Assembly (NCBI GenBank): GCA_037176725.1
Contig: JAZBRS010000026.1
Location: 99,245,501-99,309,500 of the forward strand
Direction of reading: 5' to 3'
Source of the DNA: Posidonia oceanica
Lineage: Eukaryota; Streptophyta; Magnoliopsida; Alismatales; Posidoniaceae
Length of the DNA: 64,000 nt
Positions 1 to 11,974 of the stretch are shown piece by piece. Positions within the stretch are counted from its first letter, which is position 1; each line of letters opens with the position of its first letter. The position numbers were made by a program, and so were the translations under genes. The notes under the pieces are model-generated. The model had not been told where the DNA came from, did no database searches, and worked only from the letters and a program-made list of their open reading frames with translations.

Positions 1-348
1 GGCTTGAGTGGAGAGTCCAGTCAGTTGGTTCAGGACTCGGAGATATCCGTCGCGCCTCATGAAGACAGGCGGCCCCAAGATCTTTGAAAAGCCGCAGATC
101 CGACGCACCTCTTCCAGTGTAGGTGTCAGCTCAGTCTTGTTGAAGCGGAAGACATGATGCGCCGGCTTCCAGAACCTCGCGGCGGCACACAGAAGGTGGC
201 GGCTGACCTCCACATCAGCAGCCTTTAGCAGCTTAGTTGGTATGCCCCACAGGCGCAACTTTTCACAGTCTTGTAGAGTGAGCCTGCTGATCCATTCTCG
301 TAAGGTTTCCGAGCAGTGTGCGGGAGTCAACAAGGTAGGAAAACCCAT
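1..348 (-). CDS. Element A extra ORF, DUF7745-like, N-terminal part only
   Basis: Open frame of 116 codons starting at an ATG (348-346, minus strand) and running off the left edge. It is nearly identical to the first 116 residues of the 400-aa extra ORF of element B (33172-34374). That includes the segment with ELTPTLEEVRRICGF, typical of the DUF7745 / plant-mobile-domain-like family. The position downstream of pol in the sense direction is the same in both elements. No stop or frameshift is visible here, in contrast to the decayed gag-pol next to it. Function in the retrotransposon cycle is unknown; the family assignment rests on recognised sequence character only. Confidence 0.8.
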   Translation of the reverse strand, partial: MGFPTLLTPAHCSETLREWISRLTLQDCEKLRLWGIPTKLLKAADVEVSRHLLCAAARFWKPAHHVFRFNKTELTPTLEEVRRICGFSKILGPPVFMRRDGYLRVLNQLTGLSTQA

Positions 349-1864
349 TGCACTGGTTGCAGAAGACAGGCTGATTGCTGCAAGGCTTGAGGTACCTGCT
401 ATCAATGAACAGTCAGATCTCGCAGGCATATAATCTTTGACGATAAGCAGAAGCTGAGACTGAAAGTGTAGTTCCATATGTATTCAGCAGTTGATAACAG
501 AACATAGCAGTTAAGCACAAGTGAATAAAGGGAATTGGCAGCAGTCCGGTGAAAAGCGGGGGTGAGGGCCGGCGGGGGATGTGGACTGGCGCAGCTTGAG
601 TGTCGCCGATGTGCCTCTGCTGGGGGAAGAGTACTGTCTCAGGGCCTGAGCGTGTTGCAGAGCGGAGGAGGTTGATAGAAGAGGAAAGGAATGAAAGAAG
701 ATGCATGTATGCAAGATGCTAGTGATATGTCTATGAGGATGAATATGTTTGAATGGATGGGTATGCTGGGGTGGATGCTTGGGTGCCCTCAGCGTACGGA
801 GTGCTTTGGTGCCTGCTGCAGAGGAAGGGAGTGGTCCTTGACTCACTGGGCCCTACCTGGACTCTTGGCTTATTGGTGGCGCTCCGGAACAGGTCGTTGG
901 CATTATACAGGTGGTGATGTGGTGAGGACAGGCTACTGGCTGCATTCTCAGGACCTACACCTATTCTTTCAGCTCTCTCTCTCTTTTTTTTGAAAGGTTT
1001 CTCCCTCATAGGTATGCAGTCTTTCTCTGCCCCTAGCTGGGAGAAGGTATGTGTTTGCTCTTGGGAGGATGTGGTAGACCCCCTTTTCAGGCTTGACATG
1101 CTGGGGATCTCTTAGCAAGGTATGGGGGATAACGGTGCCTGTGTGTTTTTTGGGGCTACCTTTGCCTTTTCTCTTTTTCTTTTTGTTTTGCTTGCTTTTC
1201 TCCCTTTTTTTTTTGTTTTTGTTTTTGGCTCTATCCCTTTTTTTTTTGATCTTTCCTTTTTCTCTTTTTCTCTCTTTTTTTTTTTCAGGCTTTTGCTATC
1301 CCCATTCTGGTGGCAAAAGAAGGGTGCTTGAATTGTAATGTTTTTTAGGCTTTTGGGCCTGCTGTGTGATGAGTAGAAGGAGCAGGGTTAGGCTGCACAC
1401 CCCTATCTCTAGGGCCGGCTTCTGTCTTCGTCTTCTGTTCCTTAGAGGTGCCCAAACCTAGATGTCTATTCTCACTTTTTTCCAAGCTCACAACCTAACA
1501 TTTTTTCTCCCTCAGAGGTGCATGTCCTTGTGAGATTGGGCAGTTCGCCTGTCCTTGTTGGTGGTGGCTCCCTCACTTGCTAAGTCATCTAAGTAGTGCC
1601 GGGTGAGGCAGGGTGACCCTTTCCAGAGCAGGCGAGCACTTCCGGTTGTCATCACCGGGCGCAAGATGCAATGCTTGAGAGAATGACGATGATGATTTGA
1701 ATAGGGATGCAAGAGTTGAAAGGATGACGATAATGATTTGAAACAGAGAGTCGCAAGAGTTGAAAGAATGACGATTATGATTTGAAAGGAGATGAAGCAA
1801 GAAGGCGAGAATGAAAATGCAAGTGTAGGTGGGAGAAGGGCATCTGCAACGGGGCCGCTTTCGG
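349..1864 (-). other. Element A spacer between pol and extra ORF
   Basis: Non-coding. It matches the spacer of element B (31815-33171) in two blocks: just after pol (about 1500-1660 versus 31990-32170) and just before the extra-ORF ATG. Between them lies a pyrimidine-rich stretch on the plus strand (about 1150-1290), which is purine-rich on the coding strand; B has its counterpart at 32200-32480. An AG followed by GTACCT lies about 55 bases before the ATG in both elements and could be a splice acceptor for the extra ORF. Confidence 0.6.
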
Positions 1865-4147
1865 CTACTGATAGTACTTCTTCAGATAGCAGAGGTTGAC
1901 GGGCTCAGACTGCTCGACCTGGTCCATATCTTCAAGGGTTACAGCGCCTCCCGAAAAGATCTGCTTGACCACAAAGGGGCCGCGCCAATTGGGTCGGAAT
2001 TTCCCTCGACCGTCCGGCAAGTGAATGGCGCGCAAGACAAGGTCCCCTGGCTGGAAGCTTCTGGGCTGGACCTTCTTCAGGAATGCTCTGGCCATCCGCT
2101 TCTGATAGCAGTGAGCGTTGTGCATGGCTTGCAATCTGCGCTCATCAACCAAATTCAGTTGGACGCAGCGGTCTTCGACCCATTCTGCTTCTTCCAACTC
2201 GGCTTCCCGCAGGATCCGCAGAGAGGGGATCTCCACTTCAACAGGTAACACCGCTTCCATGCCGTACACCAGAGAGTACGGGGTGGCTCCTGTAGAGGTC
2301 CGGATTGATGTCCTGTACGCCCAGAGCGCGTACGGGAGCTTGTCGTGCCAATCCTTGTGGATTTCTGCCATTTTCTTCAGAATCTTGACAATGTTCTTGT
2401 TTGCAGACTCCACTGCTCCGTTCATCTGAGGCCGATAAGGCGAGGATCGATGGTGCCTGATTCTGAGACCTCGCAGGTATTCTTCGGTCCTTTTGGCAAT
2501 GAAGTTTGAGCCGTTATCAGAGATGACAGAGTACGGGACCCCATATCGGGCAACAATATTGTTTCTGATAAATTTTTCTGTTGCCGAAGCGGTGACTGTT
2601 CTGTAAGAGGCTGCTTCCACCCACTTGGTAAAGTAATCGATCGCTACCAGAATGTAACGATGACCATTTGAAGCAGCAGGGTGGATGGCGCCAATGACAT
2701 CGATCCCCCAGGTGGAGAAAGGCCATGGCGAAGACATGTTGTGCAGCTGATGTGGAGGGGCCTTGATGAAGTTACCATGAATCTGACAGTTGTGGCATCT
2801 ACGCACGAACCGGCAGCAGTCGGCTTCCATGGTCTGCCAGAAATAACCTTGCAGCATGATCTTCTTGGCTAGGAGAACGCCGTTCATGTGCGGGCCACAG
2901 GTCCCCGCATGCACTTGAAGCATCAGCGTGTCAGCCTCCGATTTGTTCAGGCAGCGCAGTAACATCTGATTGTATGACCTTCTGTACAGCTGCTCGGCCC
3001 CTAACACATACTTTGACGCCAGACGCGCCAAAGTTCTCTTGTCTGCTGCCGTGGTATCAGGAGGAAAGTTACCAGACTCCAGGAAAGATTTTATGTCTTG
3101 ATACCAGGGCTGCCCCTCTGCGGGATCCGCTTCTTCTATGCTCATGCAGTATGCAAGCTGTTCAATGCGAGTGACTGATACATCCACACTGCTGTCTTCA
3201 GAAATGGTGAGCCAGGATGCTAGAGTTGCTAGTGCGTCTGCATACGCGTTCTTTGCTCTGTTCAGGTATGTGAAGCGGATGCTCTTGAATTCTTTCATCA
3301 ACCTCAGCAGGTGTTCGTGATACGGCACAAGCTTGGGATCTTTTGTCTTCCATTCGCCGTTCACTTGAGAAATCACCAGCATGGCATCGCCGTGCACATG
3401 CAGCTTCTGCGCCTCATGCTCGAGGGCGACTTTCAACCCCAGGATGCATGCTTCGTACTCTGCTTCGTTGTTTGTGCAGGTGAAAGTCAGCTTCCTCGCG
3501 AAAGGAGTCATCTGTCCCTGGGGCGTGGTCAGCACTGCGCCTATGCCCCGGCCCTTCTTGTTGACTGCACCATCAAAGTAGAGCTGCCATTCCTCTGCTT
3601 CTTCAGGATCTTTCTGCTCAGAGTCCTCCATTGCAAAGAGAATGTCTTCATCAGGGAACTGCGTCTGGAGGGGTTGGTATTCAGGCAGAGGGAGGTCAGC
3701 AAGATGGTCTGCCATTGCTTGACCCTTCATGGATTTCTGTGTGACGAAGGTGATGTCGTACTGAGACAATAACACTTGCCACTTAGCACATCTGCCCACC
3801 ATGGCCGGCTTCTGGAAGAGGAATTTGATAGGATCATGCCGGCATAAGAGCTGCACTGGGTATGCCATCATGTAGTGTCTCAGCTTCTGTGCAGCCTAGA
3901 CAAGTGACAAGCAAGTCTTCTCTAGTGTTGTGTACCTGGCTTCGCATTCATTAAATTTCTTGCTCAGGTAGTAGATGGCGCGCTCCTTCCTACCAGATTC
4001 GTCATGTTGGCCCAAGACGGCGCCCATGGAATGCTGCGTGGTAGAAAGGTAGAGAAGTAAAGGTCTCCCCGGCGTAGGCGGGACCAGGACAGGAGGCTTG
4101 ATCAACAGCTGCTTGATCTTGGCAAATGCAGCCTGACACTCCTCGCT
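1865..4147 (-). pseudogene. Element A RNase H, second RNase H and integrase
   Basis: One TAG (3896-3898; TGG in B) interrupts the first RNase H, which already lacks its first Asp (LYLSTT at the usual YTDAS site). The 668-codon open part carries the archaeal-type second RNase H (LYFDGA, NNEAEYEA, HGDAML, NAYADALA, all four acidic positions present). Integrase follows with its HHCC zinc domain (CHNCQ), GIDVIG, SDNGSNF and AVESANK, then the GPF-type C-terminal module. Integrase chemistry is intact on paper. The protein ends with YLKKYYQ just before the stop, exactly as in B. Confidence 0.9.
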
Positions 4148-6400
4148 CTAGTGAATCTGCGCATTCTTCTTTAAGAGCTTGAATATGGGTTCGCAGATGG
4201 GCGTAAGCTGTGCAATGAAGCGACTGATAAATTGTAAACGCCCAAGCAGACTTCTGACTTCTTTTTCAGTTCTAGGGGGTGGCATGTCCACGATGGCTTG
4301 CGCTTTCAACGGGTCCACCTCAATCCCCCTTTGGCTAACGATGTAGCCGAGCAATTTGCCAGAAGACACCCCGAATACGCACTTCTTGGGATTCAGGCGC
4401 AGCTTGTACTTCCGTAGACGGTCAAAGAGCTTTCTGAGACAGGCAAGATGATCCTCGGGCTCTTTGGTTTTGGCGATCATATCGTCTACATAGACCTCCA
4501 CTTCTTGGTGCATGAGGTCGTGGAATAGCGCAGTCATGGCCCTCTGATAGGTTGCACCAGCATTCTTCAGGCCGAACAGCATGACTTGGTAGCAGAAGAC
4601 TCCCCAAGGGGTGATAAATGAAGTCTTTTCCATGTCCTCTTCTGCCATTTTGATCTGATTGTATCCAGAAAAGCCGTCCATGAAGGAGAGCATTTTGTGG
4701 CCCGCTGTATTGTCGACTAGGACGTCAATGTGAGGCAACGGAAAGTCGTCCTTGGGACTCGCCTTGTTCAGGTCCCTGTAGTCGATACAGATCCGGATTC
4801 GGCCATCTTTCTTGGGCACAGGTACAATGTTTGCCAGCCATTCAGGATAAAGAACGACTTTCAGAAAGTTGACTCCGAGCTGCTTCATTATCTCTTCCTT
4901 GATCATGAGCAGCCACTGCGGTCGCCATCTTCTCAATTTCTGCTTTACTGGCTTGGCATCCGGATTTAAGGGCAGATTGTGCACCACTATCTCTATGTCA
5001 AGGCCGACCATATCTTCATAACTCCAGGCGAAGACATCCGCATATTCTTTCAGGAATGCGATGAATTCTGCTCGAGCCTGGGTGGACAGCTGGGCACTGA
5101 TGCAAACTTCTCTGACTTCCTCAGCTGTGCCGATGTTGACAACCTCCGTTTCCTCTTCGACATGGAGGTTGGGGCCTTCTGGGTCGTCGTCATAGGGCCG
5201 GAACTCGGGCAAAGGTTCGTCAATCTCATCTACGCCCGTATCGTCCTCCTCTCCATAAGCAACAAGTTCTGAGAGGATCTCTTTCTCGAAAGAAGGACTT
5301 GCGATGTTGAAAGAGTGTATGTGTTCTGCTGCTTGGCCCTGGTGACGCTTCAGGACGGTCACGCTTACTCGAGTATTCTTGTAGCCTCGGTGCGTGACCT
5401 CCGTCCTAGCAACTCCTTCTACTGTTTGCTCTGGCCTGACTGACTCTGCTGAGTGCTCTGCCGATTCTGCTGCTGATACTACTGACTGCTCTGCTGACTG
5501 TTCTGCTGCCGAGGCTGCTGACTGCTCTACTGCTGAGGCATTCTGCTCTGTTACTGCTGCTGCATGTACTGCTGATGTTCCTCCCTCTGGGTCTTCTAGT
5601 GTGCTTGTGGAGGATATGTCGGACTGGCGGCTGATCTGGTCACTGCCGCTCGATGCATTGCTCAAGTAAGGCATGGGTTGCACAAACCACCTAGACCCGC
5701 CTTCTGGTTGAAGAGTGATGAGCTCATCTGGTCTAGGGGAGTCCGGCACTGCTGAGTCTTCTAGGACCATGATAGAAGCATGGTCCTCCTGCAGAGGAGG
5801 ATCCGTAACTACGGCTTTTCCTTTCCTTTCTGCAGCTTGGTGATCTGCCAGGTCTTCTGTTATCGACTTGATCTGTTCTTGATAGAGTAGCTCTAAGTCG
5901 GACATCCAAAAATCGACCTAGGCTTCTATCGCCGCTCCTTCTTCTTCGTCTGAGGGGGAGTCGACGTAGTAGGCGCCGGGGGCCTGCGACACTGGCCCGG
6001 CTGCAAGACGGATCGCCGCCCTTGGAGTCTGCATGATCTGGTTCACGGGCGCGTCCGCTGATGGCAGTTCAGATGTAGAAGGCCCAAATGGACAAGTCAG
6101 CGGTGCTACTGATGAATATGCTTCCAGGGTCACTGCTGGAGAATAAGCAGGGGTGCTCTTTGGAGGGCTCAAGGGCCCGGAGAGTGTAGTGCTCAGTTGG
6201 CCTTTTGTATCGGGCCGTAACTGAGAGAGCGCAGCCTCTGACGCCATAGGGTCTTGCCATGAGAGCTGCTGCGGGTCGTCAGGAGAATGCGGAGCGGACT
6301 GCGCCAACTGCATTCCTGAAGATGATGCTGAGGGAGCGGGCTGGGCCACGCTGCTGACTGAGTTGATAGACTGCCCCTCCAGAGATGGGGGCGGTGGCAC
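4148..6400 (-). pseudogene. Element A linker and reverse transcriptase
   Basis: One frame broken by TAG at 5918-5920. The first 300 or so residues are a low-complexity linker rich in Ser, Ala, Glu and Gln (SAEQSAEQ-type repeats). RT follows, with NIVPVPKKDGRIRICIDYRDLN, FSGYNQI and the catalytic YVDD. FGLKNAG is preceded by Leu in place of the Pro seen in B (VMLFGL versus VMPFGL). The frame ends at TAG 4148-4150, where B has the Trp codon TGG in the RT-to-RNase H connection. Confidence 0.88.
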
Positions 6401-7957
6401 TTATGTGTCTGTGACCGCTGGTAGCATACTTGGTTCTGCCAAGAGGAGTGTCTCTGACTCCTGCACTGCTGCTGACTGTTCTTGAGAAGCTGGTGTGGCT
6501 GGAAAAGGATGAGAACTTACTTTTGCCACAGGGCCTGCTGAACTGCCTGCTATTTCTGCCAGAGGGGGAGCTAAATAGACTGACTGTGGGGCCTCTGCTC
6601 TGACCACTGTTTCTGCTGAACTGATTGGGACTGCCTCTGTTGCATCAGACTGCTCCTCATCCGAGTAGTAGTCCTCAACACACACCCAATCCTCTGTCGG
6701 CGCTGCGGCTTGGTAGTCAGTTGATCCCAGAATTCCTGCACTGGTAAAGTTACTGAGGTCTCTGGGAATGGCTGGTGCACGATCCTTGAGCCGGAAGCAG
6801 TGATCTTCGTCGAGCCTTGGTTCGTAGCCGAGACCTTCAGACTTCCTTCGCTCCACTGCTACGATCGGCTCCGCGATCCCTTGGCCGTGACGCCCGAGCG
6901 GCGTACCCTTTGTGTAACCCCACCTGTGGCATACATTCTCGACCATTCGAAAGGGGTTACTGTGAACGGCCAAAGAGTTGACACGTTCAAGATCAGGAAC
7001 GAAGTTAACTGGCTCGCACCGGTTAACGCGATAGAGGGCTTCAGAAGTCTCAGGGTCAAATGGGATGGATTGCGAAGACACGGGAGAAACTGCTTCAATC
7101 CGCTCCTTCTCAAAGTTCTCCGCCATGACGACAATGACATCATTGCCACGACGGTACTTTATCATTCGATGGAGGGTCGAAGGAAGGACCTGATGCTTGT
7201 GAAGCCAAGGGCGCCCAAGCAGAAGATTGAAGTTAGGCTTCAAGTCGACGACATAGAATTCTACGTCGAAGACGACCGGGCCGATAGCCAGAGGGATAAT
7301 CAGAATCCCTAGAGCGTCATGGTGAGTGTTATCAAAAGCAGTCATTCCCTTCACGGCCAGCGTGATATCCTCGGCTTTGAATCCGAGCTTGGTTGCTGTA
7401 CGCAAGGGGCAGACATTAAGGCCTGACCCGTTATCAACCAGTGTTAGGGGAATGCGAAAGTTTTTGAACTGCACCGTGACGAATAGGGGCTGGTTGTGAT
7501 TAATCCCTGCCGGAGGCAGCTCATCACTCGTAAAAGAGATGACCTGGGGCTCCGCGATTAACCCAACCATGCTCTCCAAGGCAGAAGGCTCAATGGACTG
7601 GGACACACGAGCAGCCTGGAACACACGAAGAAAAGCCTCGCGATGTTCGGCAGAAGTGTGGATCAAATCCCAGATGGAGATGTCAGCTTTAACCTTCTTA
7701 AGCTGGGAGGTTAGGTCTGCTCTAGGTTGGTCTCTCTTAGCAGCTAGAGGGGTGATTCTAGCAGGTTCTACAGGGGTAGTGGCAGGAAGCTGGGTTACTA
7801 CAGGCCGGCTAGGGGCTTGGCTAACTACAGGCTGATCTGGGGTTGGATTTGCTAAGGGTTGGCCTGAGGATGGGGGTATAACAGGTCTAGGATGAGTTGA
7901 CCTAGTTGCCGGTGCTGGGGCCTGTAAATCCTCCCCGATCGCGTTACTTCCGCGCAC
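6401..7957 (-). pseudogene. Element A protease region with G-patch-like segment
   Basis: Continues the polyprotein after the frameshift. The aspartic protease active site reads VDNGSG, with Asn where most retroviral proteases have Ser or Thr; B has the same. The LLLGRPWLHKHQ motif follows about 110 residues later, as expected for the flap-to-helix half of a pepsin-like retroelement protease. Further on, GYTKGTPLGRHGQGIAEPI then EGLGY resembles a G-patch. The frame ends at a TAA (6401-6403) that is TCA in B. Confidence 0.85.
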
Positions 7958-9936
7958 ATTTCTGTGGCGTAGCTGTAAGGGACGCGATGGGTGTCCATGG
8001 TCAAGTTAATGACGACTGGAGCATGTGCTGCGAGCACAGGAGGGGTTACAGGGGGACCTACAGGATACTGAGGTCTGTCTAAGGGATATGGTTGTTGGGG
8101 TGGGAAGGCTGGGGCAGGTTGAGGTCTGCCTAGAAGGTGTGGTTGAGGTCGCCCTAGAAGGTGAATGGGAGAACTAGGCTGGGCTCTGGCTAAAAGGTGT
8201 ACGGGAGATTGAGCCTGAGGGAGCACGGTGGGAGACGCGCGAGGGCGCTCCGGCCTGGCACGCAGTCGGATCAAATGGATTCCCGACTCGGAGCCGGCAA
8301 CTGCCGCCAAATAGAGACTGACTGGGAAAGGCTCAGAGAGGTCAGAGATAAGATCAGAAGGGTCCACTACAGAGGTAGCGGGCCCAGAGGGAAAGACAGA
8401 GTGGACGCCTGAGGTTCCCGCCCTTCCCGGATGAGAGTGCTCCGGTAAAGGTTGGCGGACGATGCCAGAATGCGGGGGAACAGCTGGAGATGCAGATGCA
8501 TGGGTGCGTGCTTGAGTGGAAGCCTCGTGCGTGTCGATCACAATCGTTCCCGATTCGATCAGGTCCTGAATTGCGTTCCGCAGGGAGAAGCAATTATCCG
8601 TCGAATGCCCGACGCTTCGATTGAAATTGCAGAAGAGGTCCAGCCTAAACCAATGCAGCAGAGGGCTTGGCGGCGGACGAACCTCCGGGAACTTCAGGAG
8701 CGATGCCACCTTTGGCAAGATGACCGTGAGTGGTTCCACCAGTGGGGTGAAATTCCGCCTCTCAGCGGGTGGTCTTCTTTGCCTTGGGTACGGGCCTTGC
8801 TGAACCGGTGCGGCAGGATAGACCGGTCTAGCGGTGGTTGTGATGTGCGGTGTGTGCGGGATCCTAGGTGCAGGAGCGTACACCACCTGAGCTGGGGCAG
8901 GCCGTGACGGCAAGCGGACAGGCACAGCAGGAGAATCGACGAATGCAACAGCGGGTTTCGGCGAATCCTTCCTCTTCAGGCGGTTGTTGTTGCTGCCGCT
9001 GTTGTTGTTGTTGGAGGTGCTGCTGTTGGCACTGTTGCTGCTTATCACTGCCTGCTTAGCGAACGCAGAGAGAGCTGGGAAGTTGCCACTCCGCAAAGAA
9101 CTCTCCACGCGCGCTCCAACTCTGATGAGTGCCGCAAAAGTAGTGACTGGTTGAATGCTAAGCAAAGCTCCGAGAGACGGCTGCGCCCCTTTGATAACGA
9201 TCTCGATAGATTCCTCGTCAGAGGGTCTATCCCGAACTTGAGAGGCAAGGGCGCGCCAGCGGCCGACGTACTCCCCGAATGGCTCGCCAGAGTTCTGCTT
9301 GATGGCGATCAAGTCCGCCCTCTTTGGGACAAGATCGAGGTTGAAGGAGTATTGCTCCAGGAACGCCTGATTGAGGTCGTTCCAAGTCTTGATGGCTGAC
9401 ATATCAAGTGATGTGAACCACTTGAGCGCCGGCCCGGTCAAACTCTTCTGGAACAAGCGGATCAGCAACCTCTCGTCAGCCTGAAGCTGAGCGAGATCTC
9501 CGCAATACGCCTTCAGGTGTGCTACAGGGCAGCCCCTACCATTATACTTCTCGAAGTCCGGGATTTTGAACTTCGGAGGGAGTACCGCCTCTGGAAAGCA
9601 ACAGAGGTCCCGGAACTGGTAGGTCTGGTGCTCAGTACCCTGCACTAGTCGTAGTGCTTTCTCCAAGACGTCCATCCGGTTATTGATGGGGTCTGGGATT
9701 GCTGCTGTAGGAGAGGGATCAGCAGGGGTAGCGAGCACATACGCCGAATGGGTCGCACCTAAGTGCTCCTCCGGATCTACCATAGCGTCGCCTGGTGGAG
9801 CAACGGGATGGCCGGCGTATCCGTGCTAGGGGATAGTGTATGCAGGAGTGTATGCAGGATGCTGGACTTGAGGGAGAGGAGAAGAATAAATGCCATGCTG
9901 TGCTGGGACAGGGGTAGGATGGCGGAGCACCAGTTG
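7852..9936 (-). pseudogene. Element A Gag core (Retrotrans_gag) and zinc-knuckle region
   Basis: Frame continues after the stop at 9937, with a second stop at 9826-9828. It holds the retrotransposon Gag capsid-like domain, with FKIPDFEKYNGRG at its start and the LIRLFQKSLTGPALKWF segment. A Ser/Asn-rich linker and a zinc-knuckle-like motif follow. In B the knuckle is C-x2-H-x4-H-x4-C; here the second ligand is Asn (CNFN in place of CDFH), so metal binding is probably lost. The frame ends at 7852 because a one-base deletion near 7918-7923 moves the continuing protein to another frame. Confidence 0.88.
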
Positions 9937-10644
9937 CTATGTAGGCGGGGTGCCAGACAGCGAGCCAGTGAGGTACTGGGCTCCAGCCGATCCAAAGGGT
10001 TGACCACCAGAAGGAAGTGGAGCATGCTGTGCCAAGTGTTGTGCAGGAGGAGGCGGTAAACGAGCCCCCATCGCCGGAACCGTGAGCAGTTGCGACGATG
10101 GTCGAGGCGGAGGTGGAGAGGTCGATGCAAGGAATGCAGGAACTGGCCTCGGAGGAACCTCAGGGACAACAGAGACAGAAGAAGGACGAACTGATAGAGC
10201 CATGCCCTGCAGTCTCTGGGCGAGCTCCATCAGATGCTGGTACTGCGCCTCGGGCGTCTCGCTAGTGGGGACGCTGAAGTGCAGTGCCGGCGGAGGCTGA
10301 GAAACAAGTGGCACGGACACAGACTGTCCGGGAGGGAAGGATTCTACAGAGAAGGTCGCAGCAGCGGTGGAAGGGATGTCGAAAGCGACGTATCCCTGGG
10401 ACGGAGGGGGCAGTGGCGTCTCCAGAGCGCGAGTAACGGCCGTCAAGATAGACTCGGCGACCGGATCCGGAGGAAGGGAGGCTTGCCACTGTCCCGGGGT
10501 GTACTGAGAACCTAGAGACGTCAGAGGAGGAAACCCTGGCGTCGGAGGGGGAACAAGAGGGACAGAGGGAGCAACCAGAGGGGCCGGAACGGAAACACCC
10601 TCCGTGACGGGAGTAAAAGAAGGCTCACTAACGTACTGGGCCAT
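9937..10644 (-). pseudogene. Element A Gag N-terminal part
   Basis: Pro/Ser/Ala/Gln-rich leader region of Gag from the MAQ start to the first stop (TAG, 9937-9939). It contains no recognised fold and looks disordered, as does the same region of B. The upstream segment ending RRSPVLTRSRSA is conserved with B in the same frame but has no ATG. It is therefore either 5' UTR or is read from a non-AUG codon or a spliced upstream exon. Confidence 0.8.
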
Positions 10645-11956
10645 TGCTGACCTAGAGCGTGTGAGAACTGGGCTGCGACGGGTATTCAAGCGATGCTTCC
10701 TAAGAGGAGCTATCGTCGCAAGTGCGGATAGCTCGGAAGGGGAATGGTCACGAACTAAGTCGCAAAAGGGGGCCAACGAGGGTCGGTACTCAAGCTCTGG
10801 CAAAGGGAACTCGCTTACCGATCATGCTGACACAACAGAAGGAAATTAGGGTTAGAAACTAGAGGATGAATGCAAATGAGTTAGTTAAGTGGCGTGAATG
10901 ATATGCATGCTTTCTAGTATGCCCCCCTCACCTAACTAGTGTGTCCTAGTAAGGTTGTCTACTCCGGGTATCCCTGGATGTACGGGTCACCGACTCAGGT
11001 CAGAAAAAGTAGGTCCCCTGTCTAACTCCTGGCCCAAAGCTCAGGTAATGACAGGGTGGTGCGTTAGTGGCCTCTACCCCGCCAAAGCGTGGGTGGTACC
11101 CTCTACTAACACCGACACGACCCCCGGACAAGGAGGGGACGGACCGACCAACTTATGCCACGCCCAAAGCAGTGGAACAAGAGGCCGGAATCGTCCTTCG
11201 CGGACTAGTAGGTGGACTCAGAGGAGAAGAATGCATGCCCTATATGATGCTTATGCAAATGATTAGAGTTTTTTATCTTGCACATTTTATTAACCAAAGA
11301 GGGAGTGAAGGATTGTTTGTAGTCTCTAGTTGCCCCTAGAAGTTCTTTTTACTTGCATTTTTTAGTTAACCATGGGGGAAGCAGACAAGTCTCTACTATC
11401 CTAAGCATGGCAAGTGCGAAAGGGAAGAAAATCAGTCAAAATGGCAAGCAACCATCATACAACGCAACAAAAGGCATGTTCATGGCATGTGCGAGTGTTT
11501 GTGAATATGATGGTGAAAAAGAAGCATTCATCAAGTCAAAAGGCACGTAGGCATAGTATGTGCGTGTGTAGTGGCATAGCAAGAGTGTAAAAGAAGCATT
11601 CAACATCCAAAAAGCATGTATTTTAGCCAAACAAAGTATGTAGACATGCAATGTGCAAGAATTAAAGCAATAATAAGCAAGTAAGGCAAAACAAGGTAAA
11701 AGTAAGCAGACTGTAAAAGAAATAGGAGTATAAGCAAGACAATAAGTAAATAAACAAGCAAATAAGCGAGGCCAGGTAAAAGAAAGCGCAAACCGAGGCG
11801 AAAGAGGTGCAAAACCCAAGCAAAGTAGCCACGAAGCGACTTGCTAGGGGTTTGCACAGAAAGGCGAGCAAAACAGGCAAGAAAGGCACACAAGGTAGAC
11901 AGAACTACAAAACAAGCGAGCGAAAAGCCGAGAACGAAAGCCGGAGTCTAGTTTCA
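10645..11956 (-). other. Element A 5' leader between PBS and gag
   Basis: Non-coding leader strongly conserved with B (about 10915-11660 versus 22180-22925), although neither codes for protein there. Near the gag end the minus strand shows a TTCTAAC branch-like site, a pyrimidine tract and a TCAG acceptor ending at about 10827, followed by CATGATC. This lines up with the acceptor before gag in B. Confidence 0.7.
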
Positions 11957-11974
11957 TCCCCAGCGGAGTCGCCA
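11957..11974 (-). other. Element A primer-binding site
   Basis: One base inside the 5' LTR, the minus strand reads TGGCGACTCCGCTGGGGA. This is complementary to a tRNA 3' end finishing in CCA and is most like plant tRNA-Arg, the usual primer of Ogre elements (from memory). It differs from the PBS of B by one base. Confidence 0.85.

Larger units (their letters stand above)
1865..10644 (-). pseudogene. gag-pol: Element A gag-pro-pol polyprotein, inactivated
   Basis: Homologous along its length to the intact polyprotein of element B (23184-31814). Reading begins at ATG 10644, whose MAQ start matches B. I see in-frame stops at 9937-9939 (TAG), 9826-9828 (TAG), 6401-6403 (TAA), 5918-5920 (TAG), 4148-4150 (TAG) and 3896-3898 (TAG). 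A single-base deletion near 7918-7923 shifts the frame between the gag and protease parts. B has TGG at the last two sites and CAG at 9826, so these three are C-to-T type changes; the TAA is a TCA-to-TAA change. Catalytic motifs of RT (YVDD), the second RNase H and integrase remain. The gag zinc knuckle has lost one ligand. Autonomous function is not expected. Confidence 0.93.
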
